From Paenibacillus sp. FSL R7-0273 (GTDB taxonomy: Bacteria > Bacillota > Bacilli > Paenibacillales > Paenibacillaceae), in assembly GCF_000758625.1 (NCBI RefSeq), contig NZ_CP009283.1, positions 15,001 to 79,000 on the forward strand: 64,000 nt of DNA, read 5' to 3'. The translations under genes were made by a program, and so were the position numbers. Of this stretch, positions 10,241-18,114 are shown piece after piece. The number at the start of each line of letters is the position of its first letter. The first letter of the stretch is position 1. Below the pieces are notes generated by a model. The model saw only the letters and a program-made list of their open reading frames with translations. It was not told the DNA's origin and made no database searches.

Positions 10241-11148
10241 CAATAACCTGCCAAAGCAGTTTTCAAAAGAATACAGAAGCGGGCTCTGGTGCACCGGAAG
10301 GAAGCGGCTGCCTGTATCTGGTTGCTACTCCTATCGGTAATCTGGAGGACATGACCTACCGCGCGGTGCGTACACTGCAGGAGTGTGACATTATTGCCGC
10401 TGAGGATACAAGACAGACGCGCAAGCTGCTGAGCCATTTTGAAATAACCCCCTCGATGCTGTTCAGTTATCATGAGCATAATAAGGCAGCCAGCGGACCC
10501 GAATTAATACGCTATATAATAGAAGGTAAAAATCTCGCACTGGTCAGCGACGCCGGTCTGCCAGCGATTTCTGACCCCGGTGCAGACCTTGTTGCACTGG
10601 CTGTCAGCCATGGTATTCCAGTGATTCCGATACCCGGAGCTAACGCTGCTTTGTCAGCTTTAATTGCTTCCGGCTTGCCGACTGCAGGCTTTACCTTCAT
10701 CGGATTCCTTCCGCGTGAGCGTAAGGATATCCGTACTGTACTATCCGGCCTGCGTGCTGTGCAAAGTACTCTGCTCTTTTATGAATCACCGCACAGAGTA
10801 GCTAAGACGCTGGTTCACCTGCAGGAGGCATTCGGTAACCGCCGTGTAGTCCTGGCCCGTGAATTGACTAAGCGCTACGAAGAATTCCTGCGGGGCACAA
10901 TCGAGGAGTGTATCTCCTGGCTGTCCGAGCATCCGCCGCTTGGCGAATATGTCATCGTGGTTGAGGGGGAAAGCAAGGAGGAAGCCGAGCTGGCCGAGTC
11001 CTCCTGGTGGCGTGAGCTCAGCATCGGAGAGCATGTAACCCACTATGAGACATCCGGCCTTACACGTAAGGATGCGATGAAAAAAGCGGCCTCCGACCGC
11101 GGGCTGGCTAAGCGGGATATTTATAATGCTCTGCTGGAGCGGGAGTAA
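10237..11148 (+). CDS. rsmI: 16S rRNA (cytidine1402-2'-O)-methyltransferase
   Basis: 303 aa, slightly longer than usual because of a 20-residue polar N-terminal extension before LYLVATPIGNLEDMTYRA. It belongs to the tetrapyrrole-methylase fold; landmarks are AAEDTRQTRKLL, VSDAGLPAISDPG and FYESPHRV. It 2'-O-methylates C1402 in the ribosomal decoding centre using SAM. The ATG overlaps the trmN6 stop (ATGA), so translation is coupled. No clear terminator directly follows; the palindromic region at 11.17 kb begins 18 nt later. Confidence 0.95.
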   Translation: MTITCQSSFQKNTEAGSGAPEGSGCLYLVATPIGNLEDMTYRAVRTLQECDIIAAEDTRQTRKLLSHFEITPSMLFSYHEHNKAASGPELIRYIIEGKNLALVSDAGLPAISDPGADLVALAVSHGIPVIPIPGANAALSALIASGLPTAGFTFIGFLPRERKDIRTVLSGLRAVQSTLLFYESPHRVAKTLVHLQEAFGNRRVVLARELTKRYEEFLRGTIEECISWLSEHPPLGEYVIVVEGESKEEAELAESSWWRELSIGEHVTHYETSGLTRKDAMKKAASDRGLAKRDIYNALLERE

Positions 11149-11165
11149 ACAAGTCAGATATAGAA

Positions 11166-11301
11166 ATAACTGCATTTTGTACACTTATTTGGCACCGATA
11201 ATCCCTTTTATTAGATATAGATGTATTTTGTACATTTATATTTTAAGAAAATACTTAATAATGAGGATTTATATGGATATAAGTGTACAAAGTGCAATTA
11301 A
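11166..11301. repeat. imperfect inverted repeat with TGTACA cores
   Basis: A 23-nt arm at 11166-11188 (core TTTGTACACTTAT) matches the reverse complement of 11279-11301 at 20 of 23 positions. A third copy in the first orientation lies between them at about 11217-11240 (GTATTTTGTACATTTAT), and a related palindrome (AACTG...CAGTT) at 11332-11350. The stretch is AT-rich and codes nothing convincing. Confidence 0.75.
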
Positions 11302-11363
11302 AAATATTTACCAACCAATTTGGAGTAATTTAACTGCAAAAAGTACAGTTATTTGCTGCAGTA

Positions 11364-11476
11364 AGCGATTCCCAAAGGGTGAGCGCCTCCGGCAGTAAAG
11401 TAGTCAGCGCTCAAATCACTCGCAACTGCCGCAGTTCAGCGATTCACGAAGGGACAGCGCTCCAGCTCGGCAGTAA
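11364..11476. repeat. pair of degenerate direct repeats, about 37 nt
   Basis: AGCGATTCCCAAAGGG at 11364 and AGCGATTCACGAAGGG at 11438 begin two similar blocks that both run through AGCGC and end in GGCAGTAA (about 11398 and 11476). They are 74 nt apart. GC-rich, unlike the AT-rich stretch before them. Confidence 0.6.
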
Positions 11477-11503
11477 CGCCGGAGCGGCCTGTAAATCGCG
11501 TAG

Positions 11504-11796
11504 CCCTCATAGGTAAACCGCCTATGAGGGAGTCCCTCGCATGGCAAGGCCCTGAGAATTTGCCCGAAAGAGGGCCGGTCTTCCGTCGAACAATCCCTTT
11601 TGTCCGCGCTGCTGCCAAATCAGACAAGCTTCCGGGTGTCCAGAGGGCCGGGGCCCTTTGGGTCCCTCCCTGTCAGGGAGGGTTGGGGAGGGTAAGAAAG
11701 AAATTTTTTAATCTGATTATTAATTTTTCCATTAAATTATTTTTATTTAATCATTCTCCCTTAAAATAAAGGGGGATAACGGGGGGAGCCCCCGTT
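11504..11796. repeat. cluster of GC-rich palindromes
   Basis: Three hairpins with no gene between them: CCCTCATAGG/CCTATGAGGG (11504-11530, perfect 10 bp, 7-nt loop); CCCTCCCTG/CAGGGAGGG (11664-11682); AACGGGGG/CCCCCGTT (11778-11796, 3-nt loop). An AT-rich bridge of about 80 nt joins the last two. Likely an intergenic repeat or remnant of one; no transposase sequence is seen. An 81-codon open frame here lacks a ribosome site. Confidence 0.6.
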
Positions 11797-11811
11797 AGAA
11801 GCCTCCATCAT

Positions 11812-11846
11812 AAACGCAAAAAAATACCTCCCGCATCAACGGGAGG
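11812..11846 (-). terminator. Terminator of abrB (reads leftward)
   Basis: On the minus strand CCTCCCG and CGGGAGG (11827-11833 and 11840-11846) form a 7-bp stem with a 6-nt loop, followed by TATTTTTTTG. It lies 65 nt past the abrB stop. Confidence 0.85.
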
Positions 11847-11910
11847 CCAAGGAGATATTAAAAAGGTTAGAATTAACAATTGGATTAGTTCTTATTATAA
11901 CCGATTTGTT

Positions 11911-12165
11911 TTAATTTGTCACAGGGGTAGGGATAGCAGAAATACATTCGTGACAAACAATTTTTCCTTTGAAATAAGTAACGTTCTCGGCGTTTCCGCA
12001 GAAAATGCAGGCAGGCTCGTACTTTTTCAGCATGATCCGCTCACCGTCCACGTAAATTTCGAGCGCATCTTTTTCTCCAATGCCCAGCGTACGGCGCAAT
12101 TCGATCGGAATAACAACCCGTCCAAGCTCGTCTACTTTTCTTACAATTCCTGTTGATTTCATCAT
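11911..12165 (-). CDS. abrB: AbrB-type transition-state regulator with a CxxC tail
   Basis: 84 aa. The first 50 residues are the AbrB swapped-hairpin DNA-binding domain (KSTGIVRKVDELGRVVIP, LEIYVDGERIMLKKY), nearly as in B. subtilis AbrB, which represses post-exponential and early sporulation genes. The C-terminal third is different: Cys53-x2-Cys56 and Cys71-x2-Cys74, spaced like a zinc ribbon, replace the usual multimerisation tail. Of two adjacent ATGs the first is 11 nt behind GAGAGGAG; an upstream in-frame ATG at 12201 precedes that site and is rejected. It has its own consensus-like promoter with a Spo0A box just downstream. It is divergent from the HD-domain gene. Confidence 0.9.
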   Translation of the reverse strand: MMKSTGIVRKVDELGRVVIPIELRRTLGIGEKDALEIYVDGERIMLKKYEPACIFCGNAENVTYFKGKIVCHECISAIPTPVTN

Positions 12166-12203
12166 TGCAATCTTGCTCCTCTCAAAGTTCCAAAGCGTCA
12201 TTA

Positions 12204-12210
12204 TTCGACA
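12204..12210 (-). promoter_or_regulatory. Spo0A box (TGTCGAA) downstream of the abrB promoter
   Basis: A perfect TGTCGAA on the abrB coding strand, about 24 nt past the -10 and 39 nt before the start codon. In B. subtilis Spo0A~P represses abrB from boxes in the same relative place. It is part of a longer repeat, GTCATTATTCGACA (12197-12210), repeated at 12382-12395. Confidence 0.6.
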
Positions 12211-12233
12211 TTGTTCACCGTTTTATGATACTT

Positions 12234-12262
12234 ATAATACCAACCATTCCCAAAACAGTCAA
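12234..12262 (-). promoter_or_regulatory. sigma-A promoter of abrB
   Basis: On the minus strand TTGACT, 17 bp, TATTAT: five of six matches at each hexamer with ideal spacing, and a fitting distance to the abrB start. Confidence 0.75.
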
Positions 12263-12380
12263 CCTTTTTTGTGACTAATTTTAAGGAATTTTTGATAGAA
12301 AACTTTTGTAATCCCTGCAGTTATCCCGGTTCCCCGGAAAAGCGCATTAAAATCGGTTGTCGATTTGTGAATATCTAAAA

Positions 12381-12419
12381 TGTCATTATTCGACAAACTA
12401 TGACATAATTCATTATTAT
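12381..12419 (+). promoter_or_regulatory. candidate Spo0A-controlled promoter of the HD-domain gene
   Basis: TCGACA (12390-12395), 18 bp, TATTAT (12414-12419). The -35 lies inside TTCGACA, a perfect Spo0A box in reverse orientation, the overlap expected at Spo0A-regulated sigma-A promoters. A near-match, TGTCGAT, lies at 12358-12364. TGTCAT (12381) and ATGACA (12400) flank it as an inverted repeat. Confidence 0.45.
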
Positions 12420-12471
12420 AGACTTAATTCCAATCAATTACTAATTAAATTATGGAAAAGGAGTTGATCCC

Positions 12472-13755
12472 ATGAAACAGCTGCTGTCAGAGGAAAAGGT
12501 TTTTAAAGACCCGGTTCACAATTATGTTCATGTTCAGGAAACGATTATCTGGCGTCTGATTAATACGAAGGAGTTCCAGCGCCTGCGGCGGATCCGCCAG
12601 CTCGGCACCTCTTACCTCACCTTTCACGGTGCGGAGCACAGCCGGTTCTCTCACTCGCTGGGAGTGTACGAAATTACAAGGAGAATTATTTCACAGTTTG
12701 AGCGGAGCGGTTATAAGGACTGGATGCCGGAGGAAAGCCTGCTGACCCTGTGTGCAGCCCTGCTGCATGATCTGGGACACGGCCCGTTTTCCCATTCTAT
12801 AGAAGAAGCGTTTGAAATGAATCATGAGGACTGGACCTGCCGGATTATTCTGGAGGACACAGAAATTACAGCAATTCTAAAGGAGGTAGCCGAGGATTTT
12901 CCGCAGAAGGTGGCTTCGGTAATCGCCAAAACCTATGAGCATGAGATTGTCGTCAATCTGGTATCGGGCCCGCTTGATGCCGACCGGATGGATTATCTGC
13001 TGCGGGATGCCTATTACACCGGAGTTAACTACGGAACGATTGATATTGACCGGATTCTAAGAATGCTGCGCCCCTATGATGGCAGGGTTGTGGTTAAGGA
13101 ATCAGGAATGCATGCCATAGAGGATTATCTGATGTCCCGTTACCAGATGTACTGGCAGGTCTATTTTCATCCGGTGACCCGCAGCTCGGAGATTATTTTG
13201 CGGCAGATCCTGCGCAGAGCCAAGGAGCTCTTCCAGTCAGGATATTCCTTCGGCTTCATGATTGAACCGCTAAGTGACTTATTCAGAAGCGAGGTAACCG
13301 TGCAGCAGTACCTGCTGCTGGATGAAGCGATGATACAGACCGCCTTTATGCAGTGGACCCTTGAGCAGGATGAGCTGCTAAGCGACTTGTGCAGCCGTTT
13401 TATACATCGTAAACTGTATAAATATGTACAGACCGACAATCTGGATACCGAGACAATTGACGAAATCCGCCGCAGCTTTGCCGCAGCCGGGCTGAATGCA
13501 GAATATGACCTGGAAATTGATTTTCCGACAGATCTCCCCTATGATGTATTCCGGCCGGGTGATGCTTTTGACAGCAAACAGATTCTGCTGCTTGACCGCC
13601 ATGACAGGCTGAAGGAAATCTCCGAGGTCTCTGATATTGTCCGCTCTATAAGCGGGATTCACCGCGGCAGGTATCATCTCTATTTCCCGCAGGATAAGCT
13701 GCAGAAAGCTCTTTCACAGCTGCCGCCCTCCATCGCTGAGATTTTTGCAAAATAA
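12472..13755 (+). CDS. HD-domain phosphohydrolase (YwfO-like, dNTPase-related)
   Basis: 427 aa. An HD-superfamily metal hydrolase: His61 in HSRFSHSLG, the His99-Asp100 pair in LLHDLGHGPFSHS, and a later aspartate in LDADRMDYLLRD. This arrangement matches the SAMHD1/dGTPase-like group and B. subtilis YwfO, for which dNTP or nucleotide hydrolysis is expected; the real substrate is not readable. A strong AAAAGGAG site lies 8 nt before the ATG. In B. subtilis the gene at this place is metS, so it is a relocation or replacement. Spo0A-box motifs in its upstream region suggest growth-phase control. Confidence 0.85.
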   Translation: MKQLLSEEKVFKDPVHNYVHVQETIIWRLINTKEFQRLRRIRQLGTSYLTFHGAEHSRFSHSLGVYEITRRIISQFERSGYKDWMPEESLLTLCAALLHDLGHGPFSHSIEEAFEMNHEDWTCRIILEDTEITAILKEVAEDFPQKVASVIAKTYEHEIVVNLVSGPLDADRMDYLLRDAYYTGVNYGTIDIDRILRMLRPYDGRVVVKESGMHAIEDYLMSRYQMYWQVYFHPVTRSSEIILRQILRRAKELFQSGYSFGFMIEPLSDLFRSEVTVQQYLLLDEAMIQTAFMQWTLEQDELLSDLCSRFIHRKLYKYVQTDNLDTETIDEIRRSFAAAGLNAEYDLEIDFPTDLPYDVFRPGDAFDSKQILLLDRHDRLKEISEVSDIVRSISGIHRGRYHLYFPQDKLQKALSQLPPSIAEIFAK

Positions 13756-13806
13756 TACAAAAAAAGTTGGTATTCATCATAGAAATAAGGACAGAAAGGA
13801 AGCTGC

Positions 13807-14580
13807 ATGATGCGCTTATTTGACACACACACCCATCTGGATGCTCCGCAATTCGACGAGGACCGCGAGGAGGTTATCGCCCGGGCGAGAGAGGCCGGAG
13901 TGACGAAGATGATTAATATCGGCTTCAACCGGGAGACGATCCCGACCACCATGAAGCTGGCAGAGACCTATGATTATATTTATGCAGCCGTCGGCTGGCA
14001 TCCGGTCGATGCGATTGACATGAAGGACGGGGATCTGGAATGGATCGCTTCGCTCTGCAGTCACCCCAAGGTAGTGGCCATCGGGGAAATCGGGCTGGAT
14101 TATTACTGGGATACTTCCCCGAAAGAAGTGCAGCATGAGGTGCTCCGTAAGCAAATCGGGCTGGCCCGCGAGCTGAACATGCCAATCTGTATCCATAACC
14201 GTGACGCCCATGAGGATGTCGTCCGGATTCTGCGGGAGGAGAAGGCCAATGAAGTGGGCGGTGTTATGCATTCCTTCTCCGGAAGCTGGGAAACGGCAAA
14301 AATGTGTCTTGATCTAGGCTTCCATCTGGGCTTCGGCGGACCGGTCACGTTTAAGAATGCCAGGGTGCCAAAAGAGGTGCTGGCTAAGACTCCGCTGGAC
14401 CGGCTGCTGATCGAAACAGACTCCCCGTATCTGACTCCGCACCCCTTCAGAGGCAAGCGGAATGAAAGCAGTTATGTAAAATTAGTTGCAGAAGCAGCGG
14501 CGGAAATAAAAGGGATTGATTTACAGGAATTAGCGGAAATTACGTATGCGAACGCACTGGAACGATTTGGGATTGTTTGA
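13807..14580 (+). CDS. tatD: TatD family metal-dependent deoxyribonuclease
   Basis: 257 aa. TIM-barrel hydrolase of the TatD family (YabD). Metal ligands appear in FDTHTHLD (residues 4-11), GEIGLDYYW (about 93), the histidine of ICIHNRDAH (about 131), HSFSG (about 156) and ETDSPYL (about 205). Members cut DNA 3' to 5' and may take part in repair. A double ATG (13807, 13810) follows GAAAGGAAG. Only 51 nt separate it from the HD-domain gene, so they are probably co-transcribed. As in B. subtilis, tatD precedes yabE. Confidence 0.92.
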   Translation: MMRLFDTHTHLDAPQFDEDREEVIARAREAGVTKMINIGFNRETIPTTMKLAETYDYIYAAVGWHPVDAIDMKDGDLEWIASLCSHPKVVAIGEIGLDYYWDTSPKEVQHEVLRKQIGLARELNMPICIHNRDAHEDVVRILREEKANEVGGVMHSFSGSWETAKMCLDLGFHLGFGGPVTFKNARVPKEVLAKTPLDRLLIETDSPYLTPHPFRGKRNESSYVKLVAEAAAEIKGIDLQELAEITYANALERFGIV

Positions 14581-14702
14581 AATCCGGAGAAAAACAGGTG
14601 AAAAAAGAAGTATAAGCGATATATTAAATCTTTTTAATCTTAAAATGGCCGAATATTACAATATTTTAATCATTTTTTTGCGTAAACGTGGTTGAACCGT
14701 CC

Positions 14703-14732
14703 TTTACAACATGCATCAAAACAGGATATCAT
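14703..14732 (+). promoter_or_regulatory. possible promoter of the riboswitch transcript
   Basis: TTTACA, 18 bp, TATCAT, about 50 nt before the riboswitch. Plausible but not unique in this AT-rich stretch. Confidence 0.35.
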
Positions 14733-14779
14733 CTTTTCAGTGCAGTGAGCTGTTGTTACTGTGACAGTCACTGAATCAT

Positions 14780-15010
14780 GAATCGTCTCGCTGAGTCTCC
14801 GTATGGAGAACGGGGGAACCAATAATGCACTGCCGCATGGGCGTACATAGAGTACAACAGAGAAATGCCGCAGACTTTATTTGATTTCTTCACGTGGTCT
14901 TTGGGGTGAATTTGAGGGCAACCGCCGTGAGCGGGTGACCTGAGATAGGGCGTCTCTCTTATGCCCGAACCCGACAGCTAACCCCGTAAGCGCAAGTAAG
15001 AGAGGAAACC
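14780..15010 (+). promoter_or_regulatory. c-di-AMP riboswitch (ydaO/yuaA class)
   Basis: The conserved core of the ydaO/yuaA aptamer is readable in order: CGGGGGAACCAATA (14811-14824), TTGGGGTGAATTTGAGGG (14901-14918), GATAGGGCG (14944-14952), CCCGAACCCGACAGCTAAC (14964-14982) and CGTAAGCG (14985-14992). CTCTCTTA (14954-14961) pairs with TAAGAGAG (14997-15004). It is followed by a terminator and then the yabE-type gene, so high c-di-AMP should lower expression of that cell-wall protein, as known for this class. Confidence 0.92.
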
Positions 15011-15048
15011 TCGTGCATACACATTCCCGCGTATCTTAACACCCGGAG

Positions 15049-15093
15049 AAGCCACGAAAGAGTCCTCTATAGAACTCTTTTGGGCTTTTTTTG
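15049..15093 (+). terminator. Expression-platform terminator of the riboswitch
   Basis: AAAGAGT (15057-15063) pairs with ACTCTTT (15074-15080), extended outward by AGCC/GGCT, then a run of seven T residues. It sits 40-50 nt after the aptamer. Confidence 0.85.
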
Positions 15094-15252
15094 TTATGAA
15101 TAACGCGGATGTACCCAGCATACTGTTATATAACAGGTTCTGGGAGTCTTTATGCCGGGCAGGCGATCCATGAGCAGGAAACGCTGAAGTTATGCGGGCG
15201 TATCCTGTTGCAATCTCAAACTTAGTTTCGTCAGATATGATTCAGTCAACTT

Positions 15253-15261
15253 TGATATACT
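15253..15261 (+). promoter_or_regulatory. extended -10 promoter directly before yabE
   Basis: TGATATACT is an extended -10 (TG-n-TATACT) 38 nt before the start, lacking a good -35. If active, it would bypass the riboswitch. Confidence 0.4.
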
Positions 15262-15298
15262 ATTTGGACGACGGGGCTATGTAAGGAGGATGGAGAGA

Positions 15299-16465
15299 AT
15301 GGGCGTATTCCAACCAGAAGTATCCCATGATTCGCAATCATCCAGCAGGTCTTTCGCATTACGGTTAAAGCAAGTGAATCCCCGCGTACTTTCGCTTGCA
15401 GGTGCGGTATCGATTGTTATCGCGCTGTTAATTATGCTCTACGTATACGGTCAGGGAAATAAAGTAATTAACTTAGTAATAGACGGAGAAGTGCGTACGC
15501 TCGAAACGCGTGAAGCACTGCTCAGCGACGTGCTGGCCAAGGAGCAGATTACGCTGACGCCGCATGACGTAGTATCTATAGGCCTTACCGCTGAAATACA
15601 GGATGGCGACCGTGTTACCATTACCCGTGCCCAGAAGCTTACGCTTACTGCAGACGGCGCGACCAAGACGCTTTATACCACCGAGGACTCACTCGGAGAT
15701 GCCATTACCAAGCTGGGCTACAGCATGGACGGCGACGACAAGATTTTCCCTTCGCTAGATACCGCAGTGACACCTGACATGAAAGTCAAGATTGTCCGTA
15801 TTACCAAGCAAACGGTACAGCAGACAGTAAGCTTGCCCTTCAAGGTCATCAAAACCGCAGATCCTTCCCTGTATAAGGGAGACGTAAGAGTTGCACAGGC
15901 AGGCAAGCCGGGTGCCATCATCCAGCATTACCAGAAGATCTATCAGGATGGTGAGCTGGTCTCCAAGACCATGATCGGCAAGGAAGTGCAGACCGTTACC
16001 AAAGACAAGATTATTGCCGTTGGTACCAAGAAGCTTCCGACACCTGTTGTTGCTGCAGCGACAACCACTACGAAAACCAAGTCAACTACCTCCAGCTCAG
16101 CTAAAAAAGTAGCGGCAACAACCAACGTCGTGCACAAGGCAGGCGTAGATTTCCAGTATAAGAAAATGATTAAAAATGTATCGATGACTGCATATTCTTC
16201 TGAAGAGCCAGGCATTGGAACCAAAACGGCTTCCGGAACACGCGTAACTGAAGGCCGTACTATTGCTGTTGATCCAAATGTTATTCCTATCGGCTGGTGG
16301 GTGTACATTGAGGGATTGGGATTCCGCCGTGCAGAGGATACAGGCGGTGCCATTAAAGGCAATAAGATCGATGTTTACTACGATTCACTGAGCCACGCCC
16401 GTAATTTCGGACGCAAATCCCGGACAGTCTATGTGATTGGACCCGTGAAGCCGGAACTGAATTAA
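15299..16465 (+). CDS. yabE: YabE-like cell-wall protein (DUF348, G5 and 3D domains)
   Basis: 388 aa. One membrane segment (about 34-56, LSLAGAVSIVIALLIMLYVY), then two ubiquitin-like DUF348 repeats (about 60-180), a G5 domain (about 185-255), a Thr/Lys/Ser-rich linker, and a C-terminal 3D domain (about 290-388) with the aspartates of AVDPNVIPIG, AEDTGGAIKG and KIDVYYDS. This is the RpfB/YabE layout of surface proteins acting on peptidoglycan, probably a lytic transglycosylase-type enzyme. ATG 15299 is 9 nt behind AAGGAGG; the earlier in-frame ATG 15290 touches that site and cannot be used well. It lies under a c-di-AMP riboswitch. Confidence 0.9.
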   Translation: MGVFQPEVSHDSQSSSRSFALRLKQVNPRVLSLAGAVSIVIALLIMLYVYGQGNKVINLVIDGEVRTLETREALLSDVLAKEQITLTPHDVVSIGLTAEIQDGDRVTITRAQKLTLTADGATKTLYTTEDSLGDAITKLGYSMDGDDKIFPSLDTAVTPDMKVKIVRITKQTVQQTVSLPFKVIKTADPSLYKGDVRVAQAGKPGAIIQHYQKIYQDGELVSKTMIGKEVQTVTKDKIIAVGTKKLPTPVVAAATTTTKTKSTTSSSAKKVAATTNVVHKAGVDFQYKKMIKNVSMTAYSSEEPGIGTKTASGTRVTEGRTIAVDPNVIPIGWWVYIEGLGFRRAEDTGGAIKGNKIDVYYDSLSHARNFGRKSRTVYVIGPVKPELN

Positions 16466-16558
16466 GGCGGCAGTCTTTTGCAAATTAACGGTTTATACGA
16501 TATAGTGAGGGTAGCACTTTATGAACGGGCTAGCTCATCACTTATACATTCTTTAGCC

Positions 16559-16592
16559 AAAAAGAAGGGGAGCGAATCCTCTTCTTTTTGTG
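16559..16592 (+). terminator. terminator-like hairpin between yabE and rnmV
   Basis: AAAAAGAAG (16559-16567) pairs with CTTCTTTTT (16581-16589), giving a terminator with its T-run inside the stem. It lies 30 nt before rnmV and probably attenuates read-through. Confidence 0.5.
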
Positions 16593-16621
16593 TTTCTGCT
16601 GTAAGCGAAGGGAGCTTAACA

Positions 16622-17173
16622 ATGATTAAAGAACTGATTGTAGTCGAGGGCAAAAGCGACACGGTTGCCGTCAAGCGGGCGGTAGAGGCCGATACGATAG
16701 AGACGGGCGGCTCTGCGGTGGACCGCAGGGTCATTGCCAAAATTGCGCTGGCCATGGAGCGCAGAGGGATTATTATCCTAACTGATCCCGACCATGCCGG
16801 TGAGCGCATACGCAAGATTGTTTCGTCCAAGGTGCCGGGCTGCAAGCATGCTTTTATTCCGGAGAAGGACGCAACCCGAAAGGGCGATATTGGAGTGGAG
16901 AATGCTTCACCAGAGGCGATACGCCATGCGCTTGCCAATGTGCACACCTCCTTTGAGGGAGCGCCTGCGCTAATCGGGCTGGACGAGCTTATGGCTGCAG
17001 GGATGCTGGTACACCCGAGAGCGGCAGAGCGGAGAATGGCGCTTGGCAATGTACTTGGCATTGGCTACTGTAACGGCAAGCAGCTGTTTAAGCGGCTGGC
17101 CATGTTCGGGATCACCCCGGAAGAGTTTCAAACGGCTCTCAAGCAAATTGATCAGGGAGGCAACATTACATGA
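16622..17173 (+). CDS. rnmV: ribonuclease M5
   Basis: 183 aa, the family's usual length. RNase M5 matures the ends of 5S rRNA in low-GC Gram-positives, with L18 as cofactor. The Toprim domain shows the catalytic Glu in VVEGKSD (residues 8-14) and the DxD motif in [12 protein letters not shown] (about 58-69). ATG 16622 follows GAAGGGAG; the frame stays open 48 codons further upstream, but that stretch contains the terminator-like hairpin and is not coding. The stop overlaps the ksgA start (ATGA). Confidence 0.94.
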   Translation: MIKELIVVEGKSDTVAVKRAVEADTIETGGSAVDRRVIAKIALAMERRGIIILTDPDHAGERIRKIVSSKVPGCKHAFIPEKDATRKGDIGVENASPEAIRHALANVHTSFEGAPALIGLDELMAAGMLVHPRAAERRMALGNVLGIGYCNGKQLFKRLAMFGITPEEFQTALKQIDQGGNIT

Positions 17174-18054
17174 GCGGACATGACCATATCTCGTCCCCGA
17201 CAAGGACGAAGGAAATTATTCAGCGGTACGGATTTTCATTTAAAAAAAGCCTGGGCCAGAACTTTCTGGTTGACCAGAACATTCTGGACAAGATAGTCGG
17301 CGCAGCCGGACTCAGCTCAGCTTCAGGTGCCCTTGAGATCGGGCCTGGCATCGGGGCGCTGACAGAACGGCTGGCCCTTGAGGCAGGCGCAGTTACAGCG
17401 GTGGAAATCGACCGCAGGCTGATCCCGATTCTGCGGGATGTGCTGGCGGCATATCCTCATGTTAAAGTCCGCAATGATGATGTATTAAAGGTGAATCTGC
17501 AGGAGCTGTTCGCTGAGGATTTTGCCGGAGTGGACAAGGTAAGCGTTGTTGCCAATCTGCCTTATTATGTGACAACACCTATACTTATGAAGCTGCTGGA
17601 GGAGAAGCTGCCGCTTGATAATATCGTCGTTATGATCCAGAAGGAGGTAGCCGAGCGTATGGTAGCCTCACCGGGCGGCAAGGAATACGGCAGCCTCAGC
17701 ATTGCAGTCCAATACTACAGCGAGCCGGAGCTGGTCTGTATCGTGCCCCGCACTGTGTTTATTCCGCAGCCTAATGTTGAATCTGCGGTTATCCGGCTGA
17801 AGGTGCGTGAGCGGCCTCCTGTGGAGGTAGCCGATGAGAAGCATTTCTTCGATGTGGTGCAAGCCGCCTTTACGCAGCGCCGCAAGACCATTGCCAACAA
17901 CCTTAAGGCCCGCTTCTTTCCGGGAGAGGGGCGGGAGCGTCTGGAGGCGCTGCTGGCTGAAGCAGGAATTGATCCGGTGCGCCGCGGCGAGACGCTGAGT
18001 ATTGCCGAGTATGCGCGGCTGAGTGAGGTATTGCTGGCTGCCGGTGTTAAATAG
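17170..18054 (+). CDS. ksgA: 16S rRNA dimethyladenosine transferase
   Basis: 294 aa. KsgA/RsmA dimethylates A1518 and A1519 near the 3' end of 16S rRNA using SAM, a late step of 30S assembly. Motifs in order: [16 protein letters not shown] (about 22-37), [13 protein letters not shown] (about 56-68), VEIDRRL and the catalytic NLPYY (about 130). It overlaps rnmV by 4 nt and matches the conserved rnmV-ksgA pair. Confidence 0.97.
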   Translation: MSGHDHISSPTRTKEIIQRYGFSFKKSLGQNFLVDQNILDKIVGAAGLSSASGALEIGPGIGALTERLALEAGAVTAVEIDRRLIPILRDVLAAYPHVKVRNDDVLKVNLQELFAEDFAGVDKVSVVANLPYYVTTPILMKLLEEKLPLDNIVVMIQKEVAERMVASPGGKEYGSLSIAVQYYSEPELVCIVPRTVFIPQPNVESAVIRLKVRERPPVEVADEKHFFDVVQAAFTQRRKTIANNLKARFFPGEGRERLEALLAEAGIDPVRRGETLSIAEYARLSEVLLAAGVK

Positions 18055-18114
18055 CGCCCTTTTATGAACCAACAGCGGCCTTTGCCCATACGATGGGGTA
18101 GAGGTGGTGTTGTA

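Noticed and set aside
11126..11769. Open frames of 81 and 90 codons in the repeat region
   Set aside because: They read through palindromes, lack ribosome sites and give no protein-like composition.
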